Source of the DNA: Mesorhizobium sp. WSM3860
GTDB taxonomy: Bacteria; Pseudomonadota; Alphaproteobacteria; Rhizobiales; Rhizobiaceae
DNA length: 64,000 nt
Assembly: GCF_002294995.1 (NCBI RefSeq)
Contig: NZ_NSGF01000012.1
Location: forward strand, 62,001 to 126,000
Direction: 5' to 3'
The position numbers were made by a program, and so were the translations under genes. The notes beneath the pieces were generated by a model, which did not search any database, had not been told where the DNA came from, and saw only the letters and a list, made by a program, of their open reading frames with translations. Shown piece after piece: positions 33,314-40,729 of the stretch (positions within the stretch are counted from its first letter, which is position 1; each line of letters opens with the position of its first letter).

Positions 33314-33451
33314 ATGCGCATCCGTTCCGTTGCGACGCTTTGCCTGTTCGGACTGCTTCTGTCATCGCGCTTAAAATACCTGATCGCCGGGCTAGCCATC
33401 TGCTGCTGCTTGGTCGCACAACTCCGGCTGGGGTCGACCGGTCCAAAATAG
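33314..33451 (+). CDS. Small membrane protein (45 residues)
   Basis: MRIRSVATLCLFGLLLSSRLKYLIAGLAICCCLVAQLRLG... has two hydrophobic stretches separated by SSRLKY, so one or two membrane helices. A GGGGG site lies right before the ATG, which is close. It fills the gap between the accessory region and the prophage and is antisense to no other gene. It may be bacterial rather than phage. Confidence 0.4.
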   Translation: MRIRSVATLCLFGLLLSSRLKYLIAGLAICCCLVAQLRLGSTGPK

Positions 33452-33461
33452 GATGGCAGCT

Positions 33462-33830
33462 TTACTCGAGCTGCGAAGAAGAACGATGTCGGGCGATCTT
33501 ATCGCTCTCGATGAAGCGGTCCATGCGCTCGTGCAGCGTCGAGACGCTGCCTTTGAGGTCGCGCACGCCCGTCATCACCTCGTCGCGAAATTCGCGAAGG
33601 CCGGCCTTGGTGATGTAGGTCTCCGCAACGTGTAGCTTGTGCGCGGCGAGTTGCTCGGCAAGCAGCGATACCGATGCGATCGCCATGTCTGCCCTGGCAT
33701 GTGCGTCGTGCGCATCCTTTTTGACCTCGTCCCGAGCCGATTTGATGGCCGCCTCGATGCGCCACCACAGGCCAGCCACCGCGCTGACGACGGCAAGTAG
33801 GAACGCGATATTGGAGTTGAATTCGCTCAA
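33462..33830 (-). CDS. Phage membrane-anchored coiled-coil protein (122 residues)
   Basis: An N-terminal helix (NIAFLLAVVSAVAGLWW) would anchor it in the membrane, followed by about 90 residues of charged heptad-like sequence (IEAAIKSARDEVKKDAHDAHARADMAIASVSLLAEQLAAHKLHVAETYI). The start is TTG, overlapping the Rz1-like stop by four bases, with GGGGAGGGGA before it. It ends the lysis cluster. It could be a holin partner or an exclusion protein; nothing in it decides. Confidence 0.65.
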   Translation of the reverse strand: MSEFNSNIAFLLAVVSAVAGLWWRIEAAIKSARDEVKKDAHDAHARADMAIASVSLLAEQLAAHKLHVAETYITKAGLREFRDEVMTGVRDLKGSVSTLHERMDRFIESDKIARHRSSSQLE

Positions 33831-34081
33831 TCTCCCCTCCCCAGCTCAGCTCGACGCGCGGCGCTCGCCCTGGTGTGGCGGTCGCATTCCGCCGGCGTAT
33901 AGACACCGATGGCGCAGCCCGGCGCCATGGTCTTGTCGATCCTGTTCTGATCGGCGGTTGTCTTGCCCTGCGCTCCGGCCAGGCTATTACCGATGGCCGA
34001 GCGCAGCGCCGGCGCACCGTTGACGTCGGAAGTCGTACACGCCGCCAGCGTCGACGCAGTCGTCAAAAGACATGCGAGCAT
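33827..34081 (-). CDS. Rz1-like outer-membrane spanin lipoprotein (84 residues)
   Basis: MLACLLTTASTLAACTTSDVNGAP is a lipoprotein signal with lipobox LAAC (Cys15). The mature part is small and Pro/Ala/Arg-rich, as in o-spanins. The start has an excellent AGGAGGGG site at six bases, better than an ATG 21 bases upstream. Its 5' part lies inside the 3' part of the Rz-like gene in a different frame, the classical Rz/Rz1 arrangement. The role is fusion of inner and outer membranes at lysis. Confidence 0.7.
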   Translation of the reverse strand: MLACLLTTASTLAACTTSDVNGAPALRSAIGNSLAGAQGKTTADQNRIDKTMAPGCAIGVYTPAECDRHTRASAARRAELGRGD

Positions 34082-34280
34082 CAATGCCCCTCCTGATCGC
34101 ATCCTGATTTTCCTTTTCGATCTTGGCGCGGACCTCTTCGGCGCCACGGTACTTGATGACTTCGCAAACGGTGAAAGCGGCGCCCGAGACGAGGGTCGCA
34201 ATGGCCGCCCAGGCGATAGCGCCTGCCAAAAGGCGCGAGATGCCAAGGCGGCCGACAAGCAGGCTGATCAGGACGCTCAT
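33987..34280 (-). CDS. Rz-like inner-membrane spanin (97 residues)
   Basis: MSVLISLLVGRLGISRLLAGAIAWAAIATLVSGAAFTVCEV is one long hydrophobic region, followed by a periplasmic helix (YRGAEEVRAKIEKENQDAIRRGIDARM) and a Cys-containing tail. This layout is that of i-spanins. Its start overlaps the stop of the 36-residue gene (ATGA) and its end overlaps the lipoprotein gene by 95 bases. Confidence 0.65.
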   Translation of the reverse strand: MSVLISLLVGRLGISRLLAGAIAWAAIATLVSGAAFTVCEVIKYRGAEEVRAKIEKENQDAIRRGIDARMSFDDCVDAGGVYDFRRQRCAGAALGHR

Positions 34281-34387
34281 ACGAGCCACCAGATGAGGAA
34301 TCCGGTTATGACTGCCAGGCCTACGGCACCGACCAGGCGCAGGCCGCGATGAAGGACCACGGCGAAGACGGAGGCAAGGTTCTCCAT
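34277..34387 (-). CDS. 36-residue membrane peptide in the lysis cassette
   Basis: MENLASVFAVVLHRGLRL then VGAVGLAVITGFLIWWLV. One or two hydrophobic segments and a Trp-rich end. It begins in the stop codon of the endolysin gene (TAATG) and ends in the start of the Rz-like gene (ATGA), so translation of all three is coupled. Size and place fit a mini-holin or antiholin, but the assignment is positional. Confidence 0.6.
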   Translation of the reverse strand: MENLASVFAVVLHRGLRLVGAVGLAVITGFLIWWLV

Positions 34388-35238
34388 TACGCCGCCTCCG
34401 CCCCAAGAGCCGCCAGCAGGTGCTTTGCTTTGCGGTTCGCACGCCAGCGCCAGGCGAGACCGCCGATGGCGAGCAGCGCGCTTGCGATTGCCAGGACGAC
34501 GACGACCTTGCCGATCCATTCGCTGGTGTAGGCGAAGGGCGAAAGCTGGTTCTGCAGATCGTACAGGTAGCCGGAGACGCCAAGTCCGCCGGCACCGGCT
34601 CCAGTTGCCGCATCGGCCGGTGCGGTCGATGGGGCGACCTTGGCATCCCCGATAAAGGCTTTCGCCTGGCCGCCGTCGACGAAGCTCGCTATCTGCGGCG
34701 TGAGGCCGGATGCCCAGGACTGGCCGATCGACCGGACCTCCGCGACGCGCGAAGACCAGCCGGGGCCGAACACCGGCCATGTCTTCAAGTGCTGAAGGAA
34801 GGCCAACCGCAGATCGCATATCCGGTCGATCAGGGCATCGTGGTTGTTGCAGGCCTGGACGGCCGCGATGGTGCCGAGCCCCAAGACGCCGTCAAGCCGG
34901 CCCTGGTACAGCGGCCCGAGCGCGCGCTGCAGCCGGATGATTGACTGCTTCGGGCCAGAGTTCACCGCACCATCGAACACGACGTAGTCGACCCCGGCAG
35001 GCAGTTGGTCGCCTTTCACCGCGTCCCAGTACTGGCGATCGTAAATCTCGAAGAGTTCCTGGCCCATAATGCCCTTCACGGAACGAAGCGCCAGCCCCTT
35101 GCTCCGGCGATAGGCATCATAGATCCGCTGCGTAATGCCCTTCATCGTGGCCCCGCCCGGGTCGGCCGGATGATTGCTATAGCCGCCCTCGTGCGCGAGC
35201 ACGCGGGCGAGCGATTCCTGCTCGCGAGATGCGGTCAT
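34387..35238 (-). CDS. GH108-type endolysin with C-terminal membrane helix
   Basis: About 283 residues. MTASREQESLARVLAHEGGYSNHPADPGGATMKGIT holds the catalytic Glu in the HEGGYSNHPxDPGG motif of glycosyl hydrolase 108 (N-acetylmuramidase). The peptidoglycan-binding part continues through LGPLYQGRLDGVLGLGTIAAVQ. After an Ala/Gly linker, residues about 238-262 (IGKVVVVLAIASALLAIGGLAWRW) form a transmembrane helix with a basic end. A membrane-tethered lysin would need holin action or depolarisation to be released. The ATG was chosen because the catalytic motif comes right after it. Confidence 0.85.
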   Translation of the reverse strand: MTASREQESLARVLAHEGGYSNHPADPGGATMKGITQRIYDAYRRSKGLALRSVKGIMGQELFEIYDRQYWDAVKGDQLPAGVDYVVFDGAVNSGPKQSIIRLQRALGPLYQGRLDGVLGLGTIAAVQACNNHDALIDRICDLRLAFLQHLKTWPVFGPGWSSRVAEVRSIGQSWASGLTPQIASFVDGGQAKAFIGDAKVAPSTAPADAATGAGAGGLGVSGYLYDLQNQLSPFAYTSEWIGKVVVVLAIASALLAIGGLAWRWRANRKAKHLLAALGAEAA

Positions 35239-35285
35239 GAATTTTTCCTTTTGAGCTTGGGAACTTTCCTGGCCGTCGGCGATTG

Positions 35286-35558
35286 ATGGCCGCGGCAAGG
35301 GGGATTTCGGGATTGGATTGTTTCAGGAAGCTCGAGACGCTTATCGAGGCCGGCGGCGCCAACGCCGTCGGAGAGGCGCGCGCCCTTCTCGCTCAACTAA
35401 AAGGCAAGTCTCAGGGACTGGCTGAGGCGATCGACGAATTCCTGCTCGACATGATGACGCTGGATTTCCTACTCGAAACCGAGCGCGAGGCGTTCCAGAC
35501 CTCAGCACGACACCTGGCGCATCGGCGACTGAGTATGGTGAAGCTGCTCTCGACCTAG
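35286..35558 (+). CDS. Small plus-strand gene inside the late region (90 residues)
   Basis: MAAARGISGLDCFRKLETLIEAGGANAVGEARALLAQLKGKSQGLAEAIDEFLLDMMTLDFLLETEREAF... is helical and acidic with a regular coding look, and it runs against the direction of all neighbouring phage genes. Its stop overlaps the stop of gene D by four bases. It may be phage cargo (a moron) or an antisense frame; no domain is recognised. Confidence 0.45.
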   Translation: MAAARGISGLDCFRKLETLIEAGGANAVGEARALLAQLKGKSQGLAEAIDEFLLDMMTLDFLLETEREAFQTSARHLAHRRLSMVKLLST

Positions 35559-36571
35559 CGGGCGTCCGTACCAGCCGAGCCCTGCGGGTTGCCAAGCGAA
35601 ATCTGTGTGGTGTAGCCGCTGCCGCGGTCGAGCGTGTCGGTGATCGAGGCAATCGTGTACCTGCCGTCGACGCCGGCGCGCACCATGATCACGGCCGTGC
35701 CTTCCGGCTCGGCGGTCGGCTCGCCCTCGATTGTGATCGACCCCGATCCCTTCTGCCGCGCGCCGTCGACGCGATCGGCATCGGCCCGGGTCTGCGCGGC
35801 CGTGGCGTCCGGCTCCATGAAGCGCAGCACGTCCTCCGGCTCGACATCCTCGCCGGTCTCGACCTCTTCGATCACCTGCTTTGCCCGGTGGAAGTCGTAC
35901 CAGCGGCCCTTCTTCTTCTTGAAACGCGGCCGGTCCGTCACTGGCGTCAGGCCGCTCGCCGAGATCACTATGCCGCGGGTGATGACGATGGTCGGCAGAG
36001 GCTGGTCGGTCGCCGAGACGCCCTGGTTGCGCGGCACGAACCCAGCCTGCTGGCCCTTGATGGCGAAGGTCGCGCCATGCTCACGCGCAAGCCGATCGGC
36101 GAAGGCGAAGAAGCTCTCATTGTCCTGCGCCTCATATTCCAGCTGCCGGCTGGCAAGCGACGGATGCACCTTGATCGACAGGCCTGCGTCTTGCGCCGCG
36201 TCCTCGAGGACCTGGCCAAGCGTCTTTTTCTCCCAATGCCGGTCGACCGGCTGCTTGACCTTGCCCTTCAGGCTCGCCGAGCGCGCGGTGATGGAGAGCA
36301 CGCTGCCGGATCCCCGGTCGAGCGACCAGTCGCAAGTGTCCACTTCTCCCTCGAAAGTCCGCATCGCGCCGCCCTGCCAGCCGAGCTCGATCGACACAGG
36401 CGTGCCGGTCTTCGGAAAGCGGACCGTCGCATCCTTGTCGTCAAGCGTGAAGGTCGCCGATTGCGTCGCCTCGGTGCTCGACTTGGTGATCGACAGCGAG
36501 ATCAGGCGCGGCAAGAAACGTGAGGTTACGTCCTGTCCGCCGACAACCACGCGGAAATGACCTTTTCTCAT
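35555..36571 (-). CDS. Tail protein D (late control protein D, P2 gpD-like baseplate hub)
   Basis: 338 residues. The N-terminus MRKGHFRVVVGGQDVTSRFLPRLISLSITKSSTEATQSATFTLDD and the DGxRxFEGEVDTCDW segment match the GpD/gp27 hub fold, which forms the ring under the tail tube. GKVKQPVDRHWEKKTLGQVLEDAAQDAGL and the FAFADRLAREHGATFAIKG block are typical. It overlaps gene X by four bases. In P2-type tails D pairs with the V spike protein. Confidence 0.93.
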   Translation of the reverse strand: MRKGHFRVVVGGQDVTSRFLPRLISLSITKSSTEATQSATFTLDDKDATVRFPKTGTPVSIELGWQGGAMRTFEGEVDTCDWSLDRGSGSVLSITARSASLKGKVKQPVDRHWEKKTLGQVLEDAAQDAGLSIKVHPSLASRQLEYEAQDNESFFAFADRLAREHGATFAIKGQQAGFVPRNQGVSATDQPLPTIVITRGIVISASGLTPVTDRPRFKKKKGRWYDFHRAKQVIEEVETGEDVEPEDVLRFMEPDATAAQTRADADRVDGARQKGSGSITIEGEPTAEPEGTAVIMVRAGVDGRYTIASITDTLDRGSGYTTQISLGNPQGSAGTDAR

Positions 36572-36798
36572 GAGAACAGGTCAATCACGGATTTCGCCGC
36601 GCCGCCCTCGGCCGCCATTTCGGCCGGCGTCAACACCGTGACGACGCGACCCACCGGCAGGAGCGGGCCCGACCGGGCGAGATCCCGGTTCAGGGCGAAG
36701 GTCTTCGCCACCATGCCCGAGAAGACCTTGCGATAATGCCGCGCCAGCAATGCGGACAGCGTCGTGCCTTCCGTCTTGACGATGACGGTCTCGGTCAT
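36568..36798 (-). CDS. Tail protein X (LysM-like, P2 gpX)
   Basis: 76 residues: MTETVIVKTEGTTLSALLARHYRKVFSGMVAKTFALNRDLARSGPLLPVGRVVTVLTP is the gpX fold, resembling a LysM repeat, found between genes U and D in P2-like tails. It is thought to be a small tail completion protein. It overlaps gene D by four bases. Upstream the tail operon is interrupted by the response-regulator gene. Confidence 0.9.
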   Translation of the reverse strand: MTETVIVKTEGTTLSALLARHYRKVFSGMVAKTFALNRDLARSGPLLPVGRVVTVLTPAEMAAEGGAAKSVIDLFS

Positions 36799-36837
36799 GG
36801 CGGTATCTTCCCATATGTGTTGCGGGAGTTGCTCTAG

Positions 36838-37224
36838 CTATAGGCTAGCCGGCGGCTGCCCATTAAGCAGCGTAGCCAGAGCGGTTATGACCTGCGGCAT
36901 GAAAAAAGGCTTAGGAATCATGACGCTGTTGGGAACGCCTTCTGCAGACCAGTGGATGGCACTGTCACCGCTCACATAAATGACGGGCATCGTTGGACTG
37001 GCTTCGCGAACGAGCCGAGCCAAATCCCACCCCGACTTGCCCGGGCCCAGCCGAATATCGGTGATGAGCGCCTTGAACTTTTCGGGCTTCGCGTTGAAGG
37101 CGCTCAGCGCGTCTTCAGCACTCCTGCTGCTGAGCACAGAGAAGCCTGCTTCCTCCAAAGCCGTTTCGATTTCCAAGAGGATGAGAGGTTCGTCCTCAAC
37201 GACCAGAATCTCGCTGTCACTCAT
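36838..37224 (-). CDS. Single-domain response regulator (receiver only), embedded in the tail operon
   Basis: 128 residues from MSDSEILVVEDEPLILLEIETALEEAGF. The acidic pair is in VVEDEP, the phosphoacceptor Asp in ALITDIRLGPGKSGWDL, the Ser/Thr switch in VIYVSGDSA, and Lys in MIPKPF, so all receiver residues are present. There is no output domain. It lies between tail genes U and X, where P2-like phages have no gene, with gaps of 39 and 108 bases rather than the overlaps seen elsewhere. A GGAACC-N16-CGTA site just upstream may give it its own host-type promoter. It looks like cargo acquired from the host. Confidence 0.88.
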   Translation of the reverse strand: MSDSEILVVEDEPLILLEIETALEEAGFSVLSSRSAEDALSAFNAKPEKFKALITDIRLGPGKSGWDLARLVREASPTMPVIYVSGDSAIHWSAEGVPNSVMIPKPFFMPQVITALATLLNGQPPASL

Positions 37225-37251
37225 TGATTGGCCGGTCCCTATTCGGGCCAC

Positions 37252-37277
37252 TACGCTTTCAATTGCCTTCCGGTTCC
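37252..37277 (-). promoter_or_regulatory. Candidate RpoE2/EcfG-like promoter for the response regulator
   Basis: GGAACC-N16-CGTA on the minus strand, one mismatch from the GGAACC-N16-CGTT consensus, ending 28 bases before the ATG. No other promoter-like site of this kind is seen within the tail operon. Confidence 0.35.
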
Positions 37278-37332
37278 AACGACGTAATCGTTTTTTTCAC
37301 CGCACGGGCCGTGGAAGCGCTCGGCACCATCT

Positions 37333-37752
37333 TTAGGCCAGCAGCGAGAACAGCGATGTGAAGAAGTCGCTCGCCGCCGGCGCCGCCGATCTCTGCAGTT
37401 TGACGATGATATCCACGACCTGGCCGACGCCGTCGCGCTCCAGGTAGGTGTGCTCGTCGTTCACCGACTGCACGACATAGAAACCGAACACCGAGCCGTC
37501 GCCGCGCGTCACCAGCTGCGGCGTGCCGGCCGCTTGAGCGCCACGCAGAATGTTCAAAGTGCCCAAGCCGCCGAGCTTGGTCGGCAGCAGCTGGCCGGAG
37601 ACGGTCAGCGTCTCGGCGCCGAGGCCGACATCTTCGAGCGGCGGCATCGCGCCGACGACCGGTTTTTCCGCATAGTCATGCGTTGTCTCTCGCGAATGCG
37701 TATCGATGTTGAACGAGAGATCGCATTCGACCAGGCCGATCTTCATCAGCAT
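37333..37752 (-). CDS. Tail protein U (P2 gpU family)
   Basis: 139 residues. DYAEKPVVGAMPPLEDVGLGAETLTVSGQLLPTKLGGLGTLNILRGAQ and VFGFYVVQSVNDEHTYLERDGVGQVVDIIVKL are the GpU core, a tail completion and tube-terminator-like fold. It overlaps the tape-measure stop by one base, and sits in the P2 order T-U. Confidence 0.93.
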   Translation of the reverse strand: MLMKIGLVECDLSFNIDTHSRETTHDYAEKPVVGAMPPLEDVGLGAETLTVSGQLLPTKLGGLGTLNILRGAQAAGTPQLVTRGDGSVFGFYVVQSVNDEHTYLERDGVGQVVDIIVKLQRSAAPAASDFFTSLFSLLA

Positions 37753-39686
37753 CAGCGTGGCCCTCCGAAGTCGATCGCCTGCCCGCGCGTGTCGGATTGC
37801 ACCTGCTGCCCCGTGGTTCTCTGACCGAGCGAGCCGATAGGCCGCATCAGATCGCCCTTGGCCGAAGACAGGAAGCCGCCGACCCCGGCGATGAAGGCCG
37901 CGGCGGCGCTCTGGCCGAATGACTGGCCGGCGCCCGCGACGCCCGATGTGAAAGTCTGCGCAGCATTCTGGCCGGCCTGCGTGCCGCCTTCGGCAATCTT
38001 GGCGCCCGCGTCATTGCCGCCGGACTGCAGGCTGCGTTCGATTTCGCCGATGTCAAAGGGCCGGCCGAGCGGCTCCGGCGCCTTGTCACCGCCTTTCGCC
38101 GGTGCGTGCGCGCCCTCCCTGATGGCCCGAAATTGCCGCTCGGCTGCGGTCATTTCCTCCCACCGCTTCGGCCGCGGCGTGGGCACGGGCGTGCCGGCAG
38201 GCTGCACGCCGGCATTCGGCACGCGCGTCAGCCGGTCTTCGATAGCCGAGGACTGCTTCTGAAGAGAATCGAAGACGTTCTTGATCTCGCCGCGGCCGAG
38301 CTGTGCAAGCGCCGCGCGGAAAGCATTCTCGGCGGATGCTCCGGTGATGTTGCGATCGAACCACCCCAGCTCCGGATGCTGCTTGTTGTAGCGGTCCCTG
38401 AATTCGGCCATGTAGGCCATGGGATCGCGGCCGCTGGCGCGCAAGGCCTCGTAACCCTTGTCGACCGCCATCATATCGGACAGCCGCTGGTTCACCTTCT
38501 CCAGCACGGGATTGAGCGCCCGCCCGGAAAGGTCGCCAAGGGCCCTCCCCGTCTCCTGGATATTGTTGATCAGCTGCTGCCAGTTGCCTTCGGAATCGCC
38601 AGTGATCTGGGCGAAGTCCTTGGCCACGGTCCCGGCCGAGCCGCCAAGCGCGTCGAGATGCTTCTGCAGTTCCGGCATCTGCGTCAGCAATGCGCGCATG
38701 CCTTGCTGCATCTGGATATCGGTGAAGATCAGCGGCAGCTTCGACAGGTCGCCCTTGAGCGCCTTCTGCGTCTGCTCGACCAGCGTCTGGATGACGTCGC
38801 CGCCCTCCTTCCGGGTGCGATCGAGTTCCTTGCGGATGTCTATGTGATATTTCTTGAAGTTCTTGGCGACTTCGTTGCCATAGGCCTTCTGCAGGATGTT
38901 GGAGAAGTTGGTCGCAGCCTCGGCCGAGGATCCTGTCTGGTTGCGCACGATCTCCAGCATGGCAGCCAGGCGCTTCAGCCCTTCGGTGCCCTTGTAGCCG
39001 AGCGCAGCGAAGGCGGGCGCGATGGCCGGCAGCTCCGCCGCCATGTCCTTCAGTTCGAACTTGCCGGCCTTGCCCTCGAAGGCGAGGATGTCGAACGCCT
39101 CCTGCATCTTGTCGGCGGTGATGCCGAGCGAGTTGGCCAAGGCATCGGCGGTGAGCGCGATATCCGACATCTCGGCGCCGGAGGCCTGCGCGGTCCGCGC
39201 CACGGTCGGCAGGAAGGCCAGCGCCTCCTCCAGCGAGCGGCCGGAGGCGATCAGGGTTTCGAGACCCTGCACCACATTGTCGAACGGCAGCTTGGACTTG
39301 TCGGCAAGCTCCTGCAGCACGGCGATGGTCGGCTTGATCGCGGCTGCGGGCTTGTCGGCATTGATGATGATGCGGCCGATGGTGCGCTCGAGCTGCGCGT
39401 AGTCGCGCGCGGTGCGGATCGCGACATAGCCGGCGGCAGCGGTGGCGATGCCGGCAACCTTGCCGAATGTCGCCACTCGCGCGAGACGCCTCTCCCGTTC
39501 CGCGTCCTGCGCCGCCAAGAGCCGCTCCTCGGCCACCTGCGTGCGCGTCAGGCGCGTGTTGTTGCGCGCCAGGTAGACATCGCGCTCGGCCCTCTGCAGC
39601 GCGGTCAGGCTGGTCCGCGCCTTGGCGGCGGGGCCCGACACACGGTCGAGCAGGGAGACAATCAGCTCGGCCGACATCCTGGCCAT
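37752..39686 (-). CDS. Tail tape-measure protein
   Basis: 644 residues. The N-terminus is coiled-coil (TSLTALQRAERDVYLARNNTRLTRTQVAEERLLAAQDAERERRLARV), followed by hydrophobic VAGIATAAAGYVAI. The TP901-type core includes FDNVVQGLETLIASGRSLEEALAFLPTVARTAQASGAEMSDIALTADALANSLGI and the KQEFDILAFEGKAGKFEL-like block. The Gly/Ala-rich C-terminus (AGQNAAQTFTSGVAGAGQSFGQSAAAAFIAG) is usual. By the rule of about 0.15 nm per residue the tail would be near 95-100 nm. Linked to its neighbours by one-base overlaps. Confidence 0.92.
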   Translation of the reverse strand: MARMSAELIVSLLDRVSGPAAKARTSLTALQRAERDVYLARNNTRLTRTQVAEERLLAAQDAERERRLARVATFGKVAGIATAAAGYVAIRTARDYAQLERTIGRIIINADKPAAAIKPTIAVLQELADKSKLPFDNVVQGLETLIASGRSLEEALAFLPTVARTAQASGAEMSDIALTADALANSLGITADKMQEAFDILAFEGKAGKFELKDMAAELPAIAPAFAALGYKGTEGLKRLAAMLEIVRNQTGSSAEAATNFSNILQKAYGNEVAKNFKKYHIDIRKELDRTRKEGGDVIQTLVEQTQKALKGDLSKLPLIFTDIQMQQGMRALLTQMPELQKHLDALGGSAGTVAKDFAQITGDSEGNWQQLINNIQETGRALGDLSGRALNPVLEKVNQRLSDMMAVDKGYEALRASGRDPMAYMAEFRDRYNKQHPELGWFDRNITGASAENAFRAALAQLGRGEIKNVFDSLQKQSSAIEDRLTRVPNAGVQPAGTPVPTPRPKRWEEMTAAERQFRAIREGAHAPAKGGDKAPEPLGRPFDIGEIERSLQSGGNDAGAKIAEGGTQAGQNAAQTFTSGVAGAGQSFGQSAAAAFIAGVGGFLSSAKGDLMRPIGSLGQRTTGQQVQSDTRGQAIDFGGPR

Positions 39687-40078
39687 CAGGCATCATCCTT
39701 GGCAGCGGCGAAGACGAACTCCGGCACGACCTGGTGGAACACTTCCATCAAGGCCTCAGCATCGTCCCAAGCGAGCTTCTTCAGCACCTCGGGCGGCAAG
39801 GCGCAGAGCCGCGCCAGCAGCTCGCGGTTGCTGATCCCGGCGCTCGACCAGTCGTCAATGTCCTCCAGCGTGGACGGCCGCATCCTGATCCGGACGATGC
39901 GCTCGCCACCGCGGGTGACAGGGCGGCGAAGGGTCAGATAGCGGTAGTCGGCATCGGTCAATTCGAGCGCGGCCTCTTCCAGCCCTCCGCCGATTTCCGC
40001 AGCCGCCGCAGCGGCCGCAACGGGCGCCGGTTCGTCGGCGCCCGTCATGAAGTCCTCAATCGCGTTCTTGGGCGGCAT
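39686..40078 (-). CDS. Tail assembly chaperone (P2 gpE-like position)
   Basis: 130 residues with an acidic, Ala-rich start, then LELTDADYRYLTLRRPVTRGGERIVRIRMRPSTLEDIDDWSSAGISNRELLARLCALPPEVLKKLAWDDAEALMEVFHQ, which matches tail-assembly proteins between tube and tape measure. I saw no slippery heptamer that would give a frameshifted longer form. It starts in the stop of the tube gene (one-base overlap) and ends in the tape-measure start. Confidence 0.82.
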   Translation of the reverse strand: MPPKNAIEDFMTGADEPAPVAAAAAAAEIGGGLEEAALELTDADYRYLTLRRPVTRGGERIVRIRMRPSTLEDIDDWSSAGISNRELLARLCALPPEVLKKLAWDDAEALMEVFHQVVPEFVFAAAKDDA

Positions 40079-40611
40079 TATTCAATGCCCAGCAGGACGC
40101 GGGCCTTGGCCAGCTCGTCGACACCGAACTGCCGGCGGCGGGTCGTGAAATAGTCCCAGTAGAACCATTCCTCGTTGTCGACCGACAGTTCGTAGTGCGT
40201 CACCTCGCTGACCTGGTGATCGTGGCCGAAGGCCGAAGCGCGGTCGAAGGCGTCCGGCGCGATGCGGCTGACGATGCCGCGGATGACGGTCTTGGCCTGG
40301 AAGGCATCGCCCGTCTGCTTGTTCTTCAGCACGCCATAGCCGGTGAAGTTCAGCGGCTGGTTGGTGCCGACGCCCATGGCGCGATAGCTCGACTTGGCGA
40401 AGCCGGCGAGCTTGAAGGTCGGCTGCAGCGCCTTGATGGCGTTCATGCCCCATTCGACCTCGCCCGGCGCGCCGCCGCCGAGATGCGCGACGGTCACCTG
40501 CTCCAGCGTCGGGAGCCCAAGCGACTGGAGCTTTATGTGGTTCGAATCTTCCGGGTCCTGGTCGCCGACGAAGAGGTTGACCTGTTCGAGCAGCAGAAGT
40601 TTCTCGGCCAT
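40078..40611 (-). CDS. Major tail tube protein (P2 FII-like)
   Basis: 177 residues. VNLFVGDQDPEDSNHIKLQSLGLPTLEQVTVAHLGGGAPGEVEWGMNAIKALQPTFKLAGF and the ending HYELSVDNEEWFYWDYFTTRRRQFGVDELAKARVLLGI are the FII tube signature. It forms the inner tube inside the sheath. It lies 118 bases after the sheath gene. Confidence 0.95.
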   Translation of the reverse strand: MAEKLLLLEQVNLFVGDQDPEDSNHIKLQSLGLPTLEQVTVAHLGGGAPGEVEWGMNAIKALQPTFKLAGFAKSSYRAMGVGTNQPLNFTGYGVLKNKQTGDAFQAKTVIRGIVSRIAPDAFDRASAFGHDHQVSEVTHYELSVDNEEWFYWDYFTTRRRQFGVDELAKARVLLGIE

Positions 40612-40729
40612 GGTTGAATGGTCCTTCTATGAGACAGCGGTGAAGAGGTGGCCCGGGCGAAGCCCGAGCCCGCGACTGCGGGCGGGCGACCGTTCGCCGC
40701 CCCGCCGGAGCCGGTGCGCGGCTGGAGGC

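Noticed and set aside
36834..36848. CTAGC-TATAG-GCTAG palindrome at the end of the response-regulator gene
   Set aside because: Short arms, overlapping the stop codon; could be chance or a weak terminator, with nothing to decide.
38086..39941. Long open frames on both strands over the tape-measure gene (about 536 and 611 codons)
   Set aside because: Arg/Gly/Ala-rich translations with no domain; they are frame shadows of a GC-rich gene with a clear tape-measure product.
39686..40078. Programmed frameshift in the tail assembly chaperone gene
   Set aside because: P2-like phages often have one, but I saw no slippery heptamer or a second out-of-frame coding segment before the tape-measure start.
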